This document shows positions 22,824 to 29,974 of a stretch of DNA of 38,958 bases, piece by piece. The position numbers and the translations under genes were made by a program. The DNA is from Thermoleophilia bacterium (lineage in GTDB: Bacteria; Actinomycetota; Thermoleophilia; Gaiellales; Gaiellaceae): assembly GCA_025923055.1 (NCBI GenBank), contig JAICGP010000003.1, positions 1-38,958 on the forward strand, read 5' to 3'. Under the pieces are notes generated by a model. That model made no database searches and was not told the DNA's origin. It saw only the letters and a list, made by a program, of their open reading frames with translations. Position 1 is the first letter of the stretch. The number at the start of each line of letters is the position of its first letter.

Positions 22824-22847
22824 CGGCTCGGAGAGAGCTCCTAGCCG
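22824..22847. terminator. Bidirectional hairpin between the MmpL and lipoprotein genes
   Basis: CGGCTCGGAG, loop AGAG, CTCCTAGCCG: a 10-bp stem with one mismatch that starts right after the MmpL stop and includes the stop codon of the convergent lipoprotein gene (22841-22843). Confidence 0.5.
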
Positions 22848-23266
22848 GAGTCCCGCAGCTCGTCGAGGAGACGCTCGACGTCCTCGCTCTCGAGCTGCTC
22901 GAGCTGCTCGAGGGCTCCGTCGACGTCCTCCTCGTCGAGCCCTTCGAGGTTCTGCTCGAGCTGGTCGGCGAGCTCCCGGTAGCGCGCGACGAGCTGCTCC
23001 TGCGCGTCCTGCACCTCCTCGGGCGCCTCGACGTCGCCGAGCTCGTCGGCCCGCTCGCGGATGGCGTCGGCCGCGTCGGCCGCCCGCTCCTCAAGCTCGG
23101 CAGCCGAGTCGGAACCGCGAAGCTCCTCGAGCTCGGCCTGCACGTCCTCCTGCGCCTCGCCCACCTCCTGCTCGAACTCCTCCCGGCTGACGGTGTCGTC
23201 GCCGCCGCAGGACGCGAGCACGAGCAGGGAGGCTGCGAGCACCACGAGTCTGATCAGGAAGGTCAT
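22841..23266 (-). CDS. Acidic coiled-coil lipoprotein
   Basis: A 141-residue protein with a lipoprotein signal peptide (hydrophobic run, lipobox LASC with Cys20) and a mature part that is almost entirely charged helix, very rich in Glu, Asp, Leu and Ala (REEFEQEVGEAQEDVQAELE; ALEQLEQLESEDVERLLDEL). It should be membrane-anchored outside the cell and form a coiled coil. No enzymatic motif is present and no family is recognised. It is convergent with the MmpL gene and the two share a hairpin. Confidence 0.8.
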   Translation of the reverse strand: MTFLIRLVVLAASLLVLASCGGDDTVSREEFEQEVGEAQEDVQAELEELRGSDSAAELEERAADAADAIRERADELGDVEAPEEVQDAQEQLVARYRELADQLEQNLEGLDEEDVDGALEQLEQLESEDVERLLDELRDSG

Positions 23267-23294
23267 GTCCGGCGGGTACCCGCAGCGGTGCTCG

Positions 23295-23840
23295 TCAAAC
23301 GCCGGGACGCTCGAGCCGGGCGACGAGCGCCCCGACGACGATGCCCACGGCGAGCTGGATGCCGGCCGGGCCGAGCACGTGCCCGACGTCGAAAGGATGC
23401 AGGTCGAGGCGCTCCGCCTGCCGCCACTCGAAGAACGCGAGCGCGGGGAGCGAGGCGAGTGGCACGAGCGCGCCGGCGCGCAGGCCGAAGAGGAAGGCGC
23501 CCTCGACGACGGGCAGCACGAGCACGTGTCTGGCCGTCGTCCCGGCCTCGAAGGAGTAGAGCGCGACGAAGGCGGAGGCGACGATGACGTCGAGGACGAG
23601 CCCGGCCGCCGCAGACCGGCCGCGCCCGCGCAGGAGCAGCAAGGACAGCGCCGCGGCTGCGAAGGCCGCCGCCAAGAGCCAGGCGAGGCGCTCGTCCCCC
23701 GGCGGATAGTTCCCGCGCTCGACCGCCACCTCGAAGACGACCAGCGGCACCGCGGCCGCTCGGGCCCAGGCCGTCCAGCTCTCTCGCGCGTCGCGGCGCT
23801 CGAGGGACGGGTCGAGACCGGGGCTGCGACCTGCGAACAT
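23295..23840 (-). CDS. Stand-alone membrane sensor module, no kinase
   Basis: A 181-residue membrane protein with about five or six helices (from AVPLVVFEVAVERGNYPPGDERLAWLLA through ALVPLASLPALAFFEWR to LAVGIVVGALVARL). The arrangement, including the ERGNYPPG segment, the LDVIVASAFVALYSFEAGT helix and VLVLPVVEGAFLFGL, recalls the N-terminal membrane sensor of certain actinobacterial histidine kinases, which normally continue into GAF and HisKA_3 domains. Here the protein ends at LERPGV after the last helix, so it is a sensor half without an output. The ATG at 23840 leaves 13 bases to the divergent SDR start; an ATG at 23855 would overlap that start codon. Confidence 0.7.
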   Translation of the reverse strand: MFAGRSPGLDPSLERRDARESWTAWARAAAVPLVVFEVAVERGNYPPGDERLAWLLAAAFAAAALSLLLLRGRGRSAAAGLVLDVIVASAFVALYSFEAGTTARHVLVLPVVEGAFLFGLRAGALVPLASLPALAFFEWRQAERLDLHPFDVGHVLGPAGIQLAVGIVVGALVARLERPGV

Positions 23841-23853
23841 CCCCGGCACGATC

Positions 23854-24630
23854 ATGGAGACGGGTCTTTCCGGCAAGCGGGTGCTCGTGACCGGCGCCTC
23901 GGGAGGCATCGGCGCGGCGTGCGCGCGCTCCTTCGCAAGCGAGGGCTGCCGGGTCGCGCTCCACTACCACCGCGGACGCGAGCGCGCCGAGGCGGTGGCC
24001 GCCGACTGCCCGGGATCGGTCCTCGTGCAGGCCGATCTTCGCCGTGAGGAGGCGGCGGACCGGCTCTTCGCCGAGGCCCGCTCCACTCTTGGCGGCCTCG
24101 ACGCGTGCGCTGCGGTCGCCGGCGTCTGGCCCGAGGAGGACGTGCCGCTCTGGCGGCTGACGCTCGACCGCTGGCAGGAGACTCTCGCCGCCAACCTGAC
24201 GGCGACCTTCCTGACCGCCCGCGGATTCCTCCGCGAGGTCGAGCGAACCGGCGAAGGCAGCCTCGTCCTCGTGGGCTCGACGGCGGGCATCTTCGGCGAG
24301 GCCGGCCACGCCGACTATGCGGCGGCGAAGTCCGCGGTCGTGCGCGGCCTCCTCCTCAGCCTCAAGAACGAGATCGTGCGCGTAGCACCCCGCGGGCGCG
24401 TGAACGCCGTCTGCCCGGGGTGGACGCTGTCGCCCATGACGAGGACGACGCTCGACGACCCATCGCGCGTCGAGCGCGCTACGCGGACGATGGCGCTCCG
24501 CAAGGTCGCGCAGCCCGAGGACGTGGCCCGCCAGATCGTCGTGCTCGCCTCGGACGAGCTCTCCGGCCACGTCACCGGCGAGGTCGTCCTCGTGGCGGGC
24601 GGCATGGAGGGACGGCTTCTCCACGAGTAG
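23854..24630 (+). CDS. Short-chain dehydrogenase/reductase
   Basis: A 258-residue classical SDR. The nucleotide-binding motif is TGASGGIG (13-20), the strand-4 motif is AAVAG in place of the usual NNAG, and the catalytic residues are Ser142 and Tyr155-x3-Lys159 in ADYAAAKSA. The basic residues after strand 2 (HYHRGRERA) favour NADP(H). The C-terminal LASDELSGHVTGEVVLVAGGM is typical of FabG-like 3-oxoacyl reductases, but the substrate cannot be set from sequence. It is divergent from the sensor module gene and overlaps the upstream reading frame of the MFS transporter gene. Confidence 0.92.
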   Translation: METGLSGKRVLVTGASGGIGAACARSFASEGCRVALHYHRGRERAEAVAADCPGSVLVQADLRREEAADRLFAEARSTLGGLDACAAVAGVWPEEDVPLWRLTLDRWQETLAANLTATFLTARGFLREVERTGEGSLVLVGSTAGIFGEAGHADYAAAKSAVVRGLLLSLKNEIVRVAPRGRVNAVCPGWTLSPMTRTTLDDPSRVERATRTMALRKVAQPEDVARQIVVLASDELSGHVTGEVVLVAGGMEGRLLHE

Positions 24631-24700
24631 CGCTCGGGCGACGGCGGGCGGGGCCGTCGTCGGCGCCGCCGTCGGCTGGAACATCACCAACGCGGGTGCG

Positions 24701-25822
24701 GTGGCGGAGCCGCTCGCCGAGGCGTACGGGGTGGGCCTCGGCGTCGTCGGGCTCTTCACGACCTCGCTCTTCCTCGTGCACGCGCTCGTGCAGATCCCCG
24801 GAGGGCGGCAGGCCGACCGCCGCGGCGCCCACGCGGTGGCGAGCGGCGCGCTGGCGTTCGTCGCAGCCGGGAACGCGCTCCTGCTCGCGGTCGCCGACCC
24901 CGCCTTCGCCCTCGCCGCACGCGCCCTCGTCGGGGTGGGCACCGGTGCGGCCTTCGTCGCCGGCAGCGACTACGTGCGGGCCGCGGGCGGCGGCGCCGTC
25001 GCGCAGGGGGTCTTCGGCGGGAGCGCGATGGCGGGCGGCGGGCTGGCGCTCGCAGTGGTGCCGTTGCTAGACGGCCCATTCGGCTGGCGCGCGCCGTGGC
25101 TGAGCGCGTCGGCGCTGGCCGTCGCCGCCCTCGCCGTCCTGGCCTTCGGCCCGCAGTCACCTCGCACGCCGCTGCGGCGCAGTGACCGCCTCCGCGAGCT
25201 CCTCGCCGACCGGCGCCTCCACCGGCTCTCCGTCGTGCACATGGCCTCGCTGGGGCTCAACGCCGTCGTCGCGAACTGGGCGGTGACGCTCCTCGTCCGG
25301 GCGGGCGGCCTCTCCCTGCGCGCAGCCGGGGTCGTGAGCGCGCTCACTCTCGTAGCCGGCGTGGCCGCTCGGCCGCTCGGCGGCCTCCTCGCGAGCGGGT
25401 CGCGGGAACGCGCTCGCGGCGTGATCGCTGCCGGTCTCGTCGCCGGCGCCGCCGGGACTGCCGTCCTGTCGCTTGCCGAGCCGCTCGCCGTCGCCGTCGC
25501 CGGGGCCACGCTCGTCGGCCTCGGCGCCGGCCTCGCCTTTGCGCCGGTCTTCGGAGCGGCGGCGGCCTCGAGGCCCCGCGAGCCGGCCGCCGCCGTCGGC
25601 GTCGTCAACATGGCCGGGAACCTGGCCATCGTCGCCGGCGCTCCCCTCGTCGGCCTCTCGTTCGCCCTGCCGGGCGGTGGGCAGGCCGGCTTCCTCGCCG
25701 TCGCGGCGCTCTGGGCCGCCGCCCTTTTCGCGCTCCCCCGGCCGCACGAGCTCTCCGGCCGGGAGCCGGAGGAGGCCGCAACCGTTTCGGGACTTGCGCC
25801 GTTAAGCCGCCGAATCGACTAG
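24701..25822 (+). CDS. Major facilitator superfamily transporter (true start probably upstream)
   Basis: At least 373 residues with 11 or 12 hydrophobic helices. It has the MFS loop 2-3 motif as GGRQADRRGA and a second-half counterpart LGGLLASGSRERARG. GTG at 24701 is the first ordinary start codon in the frame. The frame is open upstream, however, and encodes AGGAVVGAAVGWNITNAGAV, a good first half of helix 1, with no ATG, GTG or TTG. A non-standard start near 24623 (ACG, 11 bases after GGAGGG at 24606-24611) is possible, which would make the gene overlap the SDR stop. Substrate unknown. Confidence 0.82.
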   Translation: MAEPLAEAYGVGLGVVGLFTTSLFLVHALVQIPGGRQADRRGAHAVASGALAFVAAGNALLLAVADPAFALAARALVGVGTGAAFVAGSDYVRAAGGGAVAQGVFGGSAMAGGGLALAVVPLLDGPFGWRAPWLSASALAVAALAVLAFGPQSPRTPLRRSDRLRELLADRRLHRLSVVHMASLGLNAVVANWAVTLLVRAGGLSLRAAGVVSALTLVAGVAARPLGGLLASGSRERARGVIAAGLVAGAAGTAVLSLAEPLAVAVAGATLVGLGAGLAFAPVFGAAAASRPREPAAAVGVVNMAGNLAIVAGAPLVGLSFALPGGGQAGFLAVAALWAAALFALPRPHELSGREPEEAATVSGLAPLSRRID

Positions 25823-25832
25823 GAGGAAGAGC

Positions 25833-25898
25833 ATGTACATCGGCGGAGGTCTTCTCGCAGTCATCCTCATCATCATCATCCTGATCCTGATCTTCTAG
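25833..25898 (+). CDS. 21-residue hydrophobic peptide
   Basis: The frame encodes MYIGGGLLAVILIIIILILI plus a final Phe. It is preceded by AGGAGG at 25821-25826, six bases before the ATG, one of the best ribosome-binding sites in the window. It is a single membrane helix with no charged tail. Small hydrophobic proteins beginning MYIGGG or similar occur in actinobacteria and are often missed. It starts ten bases after the MFS stop and may be co-transcribed with it, and a hairpin follows at 25932-25950. Function unknown. Confidence 0.7.
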   Translation: MYIGGGLLAVILIIIILILIF

Positions 25899-25931
25899 GG
25901 AGCAGGAAACCGAAATCCTCATGTGCGCCGT

Positions 25932-25950
25932 GCGCCCCTCAAAGGGGCGC
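25932..25950. terminator. Bidirectional hairpin between the 21-residue peptide gene and the CBS gene
   Basis: GCGCCCCT, loop CAA, AGGGGCGC: a perfect 8-bp stem lying between the stop at 25898 and the convergent CBS gene stop at 25963. Confidence 0.55.
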
Positions 25951-25962
25951 GCGGCGCTCTGC

Positions 25963-26409
25963 CTACCGGCTCCACTTCCTCAGGACGGCGCGGCAGAGCT
26001 CGGCCCGCCCGAGCATGCCGACGAAGCGCTCCTCGCGGGTGACGGGCAGCGCCCCGAAGTCGCAGTGGAGGAAGCGCTCCGCGGCGTGCACCGCGCTCGT
26101 GCCCTCGTCCAGGACGACGGGCCGCTGCATGTGCTTCTCGACGGGCTCCGGAGCGAGCGTCTGCGCGCGGTCGCCGAGGATCGCCTCGTCGTCCCTCGCG
26201 AAGGCCGTGTGGCGCAGCATCGCCAGGTAGCCGGGGAAGAAGCCCGACAGCAGGTCGGCGTCCCCGAAGAGTCCCGCCACGCGGCCCTCGTCGTCGAGGA
26301 CGGCGATCGTCGTCACGGGATGGGAGACGAGCACCTCGGCCGCCTCCAGGAACGTCGCCGTGCGCGGCACCGATGCCGGGACGAGCTCGATGTCGGAGAG
26401 CGTGGGCAC
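25963..26409 (-). CDS. CBS-domain pair protein
   Basis: A 148-residue protein consisting of two CBS motifs. The first (about 1-60) has ATFLEAAEVLVSHPVTTIAVLDDEGRVAGLFGDADLL; the second (about 85-145) has VVLDEGTSAVHAAERFLHCDFGALPVTREERFVGMLGRAEL. CBS pairs bind adenine nucleotides and regulate partner proteins. The GTG at 26409 lies five bases after the permease stop on the same strand, so the pair is probably one operon and the CBS protein may gate the transporter. That role is inference. Confidence 0.85.
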   Translation of the reverse strand: MPTLSDIELVPASVPRTATFLEAAEVLVSHPVTTIAVLDDEGRVAGLFGDADLLSGFFPGYLAMLRHTAFARDDEAILGDRAQTLAPEPVEKHMQRPVVLDEGTSAVHAAERFLHCDFGALPVTREERFVGMLGRAELCRAVLRKWSR

Positions 26410-26414
26410 CGGTC

Positions 26415-27635
26415 TCAGAGCTGGAAGAGGAGCAGGTACACCGTAGCGATGGCGAGCGAGACGAGCGTGACCGGCAGCCCGACGGCGAGGAAGCGCCCGA
26501 ACGAGACCGGATGGCCGCTCCGGTCGAGGACGCCGGTCGCGGCGACGTTCGCGGCGGCCGCGATGAGGGTCGCGTTCCCGCCGAAGCAGGCGCCCAGCGC
26601 GAGCGCCCACCAGAGCCCGTCGTCGAACTCCTCGTTCCCGCTTTGGAGCTGCTCGACCACCGGAATCATCGCGGCGGTGAACGGGATGTTGTCGACGAGG
26701 GCGGAGCCAGCGGCGGCGCCCCAGAGGATCACCATTCCCTGACCGGCGGTCGAGCCGGTCGCCTCCGCCAGCCGGTCCGCGATCGACTCGATGACGCCGC
26801 GCTCCTCGAGGGCGCCGACCATGACGAAGAGCCCCAGGAAGAAGAAGATCGTCGACCACTCGACACGCTCGAGCGCCTCCTCGACGTCGTCGGAGGCGAT
26901 GAGGAGGAGGATCGTGGCGCCGCTCATGGCGACCACGGCGGGCTCTAGATGGAGGGGAGCGTGGAGGAAGAAGGCGACGATCGTCCCGCCGAGCACCGCG
27001 AGCGAGCGTTTCACGTAGCGGCTCTCCCGCACGTCGCGGGCCGGGTCGAGGCCCTCGAGCTCGTCGAGGCGGTCGGCCGAGACGACGAGCTGCTCGCGGA
27101 AGACGAGGTAGAGAAGCCCGGTGACGAGGAGCAGCGTGACGACGGAGACGGGCGCGAGGTTGACGATGAAGTCGTTGAACGAGAGCTCGGGAACGGCGGT
27201 GCCGATCATGATGTTCGGCGGGTCGCCGATCAGCGTCGCCGTCCCGCCGATGTTCGAGGCCAGGATCTCGACGAGCACGAGCGGGATCGGCGAGATGCGC
27301 AGGACGTCGGCGAGGAGCAGCGTGATCGGGACGATCAGGAGGATCGAGGTCAGGTTGTCGAGGAACGCCGAGGTGACGCCCGTCACGCCCGCGAGCAGGA
27401 ACACGAGCCGGAACGGCCTGCCGCGCGAGAGCTGCGCGGTGCGCAGCGCGAGGTAGGTGAAGACGCCGGTCCTCTGCGTCAGGCCGACGAGGATCATCAT
27501 CCCGACGAGCAGGCCGAGGGTGCTCCAGTCGACGGCCTCGATCGCCGCGTCGAGCTCGACGACTCCCAGGACGACGACGAGGCCCGCCCCGACGAGCGCC
27601 GCCTTCGTGCGGTGCACCCACTCGAATGCGATCAC
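26415..27635 (-). CDS. ArsB/NhaD-type ion permease (start probably upstream at a CTG, 27677)
   Basis: At least 406 residues, 11 or so helices, in two halves with matching signatures: FLDNLTSILLIVP and NIGGTATLIGDPPNIMIG in the first, VDNIPFTAAMIPVVE and FGGNATLIAAAANV in the second. This is the ArsB/NhaD branch of the ion transporter superfamily (arsenite, Na+/H+ or dicarboxylate-like substrates). GTG at 27635 is the first ordinary start but cuts helix 1; the frame upstream reads DVVAVIIFAAALAVIAFEW after a CTG at 27677, with GGAGGGGAG ten bases before it. Downstream is the CBS gene; divergent is a cation antiporter gene. Confidence 0.87.
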   Translation of the reverse strand: MIAFEWVHRTKAALVGAGLVVVLGVVELDAAIEAVDWSTLGLLVGMMILVGLTQRTGVFTYLALRTAQLSRGRPFRLVFLLAGVTGVTSAFLDNLTSILLIVPITLLLADVLRISPIPLVLVEILASNIGGTATLIGDPPNIMIGTAVPELSFNDFIVNLAPVSVVTLLLVTGLLYLVFREQLVVSADRLDELEGLDPARDVRESRYVKRSLAVLGGTIVAFFLHAPLHLEPAVVAMSGATILLLIASDDVEEALERVEWSTIFFFLGLFVMVGALEERGVIESIADRLAEATGSTAGQGMVILWGAAAGSALVDNIPFTAAMIPVVEQLQSGNEEFDDGLWWALALGACFGGNATLIAAAANVAATGVLDRSGHPVSFGRFLAVGLPVTLVSLAIATVYLLLFQL

Positions 27636-27747
27636 CGCGAGCGCGGCGGCGAAGATGATGACTGCGACGACGTCCAGGCTGGCTCGGCTCCCCTCCGTGC
27701 ATCAGTATCCGAACGGGATGCCCCGCGTCGGAAGAGGCGGACCGGGC

Positions 27748-27753
27748 TAGAAT
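27748..27753 (+). promoter_or_regulatory. Probable -10 box of the cation antiporter gene
   Basis: TAGAAT predicts transcription from about 27760, giving a leader of about 50 bases made almost entirely of the hairpin at 27765-27809. Confidence 0.4.
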
Positions 27754-27764
27754 CGCGCCGCCAC

Positions 27765-27809
27765 GAAGGTCGCAGAGCCGGGCCGGTCGCCGGCGGCTGT
27801 GTGACCTTC
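27765..27809 (+). promoter_or_regulatory. Structured 5' leader ending one base before the antiporter start
   Basis: GAAGGTC (27765-27771) pairs with GACCTTC (27803-27809). Inside it, after a symmetric 4/4 internal loop, AGCCG (27776-27780) pairs with CGGCT (27794-27798), enclosing a 13-base GC-rich loop. The 3' arm fills the ribosome-binding position, and no Shine-Dalgarno sequence is present. A regulatory leader is possible; it matches no riboswitch I know. Confidence 0.45.
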
Positions 27810-27810
27810 G

Positions 27811-28752
27811 GTGCAGATCGCGCTTCAGGCCTTCCTCTTCGCCGGCGGCCTCGGGGTCGCGCTCGTCGCGAGCGACCGCGCAGTCGCCTACACGCGCGCC
27901 CTCGCCGCGGCCCTCGGCGCGCCGGCCTTCGTCGTCGGCGTCGCCCTCGTCTCGATCGGGACAGACCTCCCCGAGATCGCGAATTCCGTCGCCGCGCACC
28001 TCCAGGACGAGGGGGACGTCAACGTCGGCGACTCGGTCGGCTCGACCCTCACGCAGTACACCCTCGTCCTCGCGCTCTTCCCCTTCGTGGCCGGGGCGCT
28101 CGTCGTCGGCCGCAGGCAGGTGGCCGTCGTCACGGTGCTGACGATGGCGGGGCTCGTCCTCACGTCGCTCTTCGTCGCCGACGGCTGGCTGGCCCGCTGG
28201 GAGGGCGGCACGCTCGTCTTCGCCTGGGCCCTCTTCACCTGGCTCGTCGTCCGCTTGCTGCCCGGGCTCCCCCAGGACGAGGCGCCCGAGGTTGCGCGGC
28301 AGGGCCGGCTCCAGCAGGCGGCGATCGTCCTCGTCGCCCTCGGGTTCGTCGGCTTCGGCGCGACGGTGGCGGTCCGCGCGCTCGTCCGGATCGCGGAGCT
28401 CGCCGGCGTGCCCGAGTTCGTGATCGCGTTCTTCGGGGCGTCGCTCGGGACCTCGGCGCCCGAGGTCGTCGTGGACGTGACGGCGCTTCTGCGCGGCTCG
28501 CCGGGCATCGCCCTCGGCGACGCGCTCGGCAGCTCTCTCGTCGACGCGACCCTCTCGATCGGCGCCGGCCCGCTCGTGGCGCCCGCCGCGGTGACGACCC
28601 GCCTGGCCCTCGCGGGAACTCTCTACACCTTCGTCGCGGTCGGGGTCGTCGGCGCGCTGCTCGCCGCCCGCCGTCGCCTCGATCGTCGCGCGGCTGCCGT
28701 TCTGGGCGGCCTTTACGCCCTCGCCTACGTCGTGCTGCTCTCGGCCGACTGA
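27811..28752 (+). CDS. Sodium/calcium-exchanger-family cation antiporter
   Basis: A 313-residue CaCA-family membrane protein with ten or so helices in two inverted halves. The alpha-repeat motifs are GTDLPEIANSV (Gly50-Glu55) and GASLGTSAPEVVVD (Glu218), containing the paired glutamates that bind the cation. The first repeat has Asp52 where GTS is usual, and the GN-x2-GSN segments read GDSVGSTLTQ and GDALGSSLVD, so ion choice may differ from standard Ca2+ exchangers. GTG at 27811 follows a hairpin. The last 28 bases overlap the convergent Na+/H+ antiporter gene. Confidence 0.88.
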   Translation: MQIALQAFLFAGGLGVALVASDRAVAYTRALAAALGAPAFVVGVALVSIGTDLPEIANSVAAHLQDEGDVNVGDSVGSTLTQYTLVLALFPFVAGALVVGRRQVAVVTVLTMAGLVLTSLFVADGWLARWEGGTLVFAWALFTWLVVRLLPGLPQDEAPEVARQGRLQQAAIVLVALGFVGFGATVAVRALVRIAELAGVPEFVIAFFGASLGTSAPEVVVDVTALLRGSPGIALGDALGSSLVDATLSIGAGPLVAPAAVTTRLALAGTLYTFVAVGVVGALLAARRRLDRRAAAVLGGLYALAYVVLLSAD

Positions 28753-29936
28753 GACCCGAGCCGCCGCTCGATCCAGCGGGCGCCGACGGTGTCGGTGAGG
28801 CCGTGCGCGAGGATCGAGGCGAGGATGACGAAGGAGGCGACGTCGAAGACGAGTGTGCGGTCCGGCGCTGTCGAGTTGAGCGCGAAGAGCGCGAAGAGCA
28901 TGGAGGCGACCCCCTTCGGCCCGAACCAGGCGATGAAGAGCTTGTGGGGCATCGGCATGCGGACGCCGAGGAACGAGACGAGCACTGCCGCGGGGCGCGC
29001 GACGAGCAGCGCGAAGGCGATGAAGACGAGTAGCGGCCACAAGGACCACTCCCAGCCCGTCGCGACGACGAGCGCGCCGAACACGAAGAAGGTGGCCACC
29101 TGGAAGACGGCGCTGACGCTCTCGTTGAACTCTCCGAAGGCGTCCGGGATCTCGTGCTTCGCGGCGGCGAGGGCGATTCCCGCGACGAATGCGGCGATCA
29201 GGCCGTTGCCGTAGGTGGCGTCCGCGAGGCCGAAGGCGAGGAAGCCGAGCCCGAGCGCGTACGTGCCCTCGTACTTGAGGGTCATGCCGCCGCCCGGGAC
29301 GTGCGGGAGGAGGCGCCCGGCGGCGACCGCGAGAGCGACGCCGATGAGCGCGCCGACGAGCGCCTCGGCGGCCAGCTGGCCCGCCTCCCCCGCCGCGTTG
29401 TCCTGCGCCGTCGCGAGCACGAGGAAGAAGAGGACGAACGGCAGGGCGAGGCCGTCGTTGAGCCCCGATTCGAGGTTCAGCGTGTGGCGGATGAGGCGGG
29501 GAACGCGCGGGGCCGAGACGACCGCAGACGTGACCACCGGGTCGGTGGGCGAGAGCACGGCTCCCAGGAGAAAGGCCTCCGCCCACGTGAGCTCCGGGAA
29601 GAGCGCCTTGCCGGCGAGCGCGAGGAGTACGAGCGTCACGGGCATGGCGATCACGAGCGCCCGGGCCGGCGGTCCCCAGTGCTCTCGCAGGAGCTCGGAC
29701 TCCACCAGCAAGCCGTCGGAGAAGAGCGTCAGGATGAGGGCGAGCTCGACGAGCAGGATGACGATCTGCGCGCCCGGGTTGGCGTTGACGACGTCGACGA
29801 GCGCGAGGCCGACGCCGGCGACGACCGAGAGCACGGAGATCGAGAGGACGGTGCCGTGGAGCCAGCCCGAGAGCGCCGCCGCGACGGCGAGCAGGAGCCC
29901 CAGGATGAGGAGCGCCTCGGCGAACCCGATGTCCAC
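28725..29936 (-). CDS. CPA1-family Na+/H+ antiporter (NhaP-like)
   Basis: A 403-residue antiporter with about 12 helices and the CPA1 signatures LSPTDPVV (Thr131-Asp132-Pro133) and the Asn-Asp pair in ESGLND (160-161) that marks electroneutral exchangers. A late conserved segment FIAWFGPKGVASMLFAL is also typical. It lacks the long cytoplasmic C-terminal tail of larger NhaP/NHE proteins. It starts with GTG at 29936, six bases after a TAGGCT box. Together with the ArsB/NhaD permease and the CaCA antiporter it makes a three-transporter ion block; a role in pH and Na+ control is inferred from family. Confidence 0.92.
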   Translation of the reverse strand: MDIGFAEALLILGLLLAVAAALSGWLHGTVLSISVLSVVAGVGLALVDVVNANPGAQIVILLVELALILTLFSDGLLVESELLREHWGPPARALVIAMPVTLVLLALAGKALFPELTWAEAFLLGAVLSPTDPVVTSAVVSAPRVPRLIRHTLNLESGLNDGLALPFVLFFLVLATAQDNAAGEAGQLAAEALVGALIGVALAVAAGRLLPHVPGGGMTLKYEGTYALGLGFLAFGLADATYGNGLIAAFVAGIALAAAKHEIPDAFGEFNESVSAVFQVATFFVFGALVVATGWEWSLWPLLVFIAFALLVARPAAVLVSFLGVRMPMPHKLFIAWFGPKGVASMLFALFALNSTAPDRTLVFDVASFVILASILAHGLTDTVGARWIERRLGSQSAESSTT

Positions 29937-29942
29937 GCGCGG

Positions 29943-29948
29943 AGCCTA
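29943..29948 (-). promoter_or_regulatory. Probable -10 box of the Na+/H+ antiporter gene
   Basis: On the minus strand TAGGCT (TAnnnT) ends six bases before the GTG at 29936, with no Shine-Dalgarno sequence, which suggests a leaderless mRNA. Confidence 0.42.
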
Positions 29949-29974
29949 GTGTCCGACCAGGAGGCAGGGGCGAA

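Noticed and set aside
26949-29033. A 694-codon plus-strand frame opposite the permease gene and running out of frame through the cation antiporter gene
   Set aside because: It is charged and repetitive in the way antisense frames of membrane genes are, has no domain, and conflicts with two well-supported transporters.
25963-29586. A 1,200-codon open frame on the minus strand across the permease and antiporter genes
   Set aside because: It is rich in Arg, Pro and Ala with no domain, and is a GC-rich shadow of real genes; only its last 148 codons, the CBS protein, are genuine.
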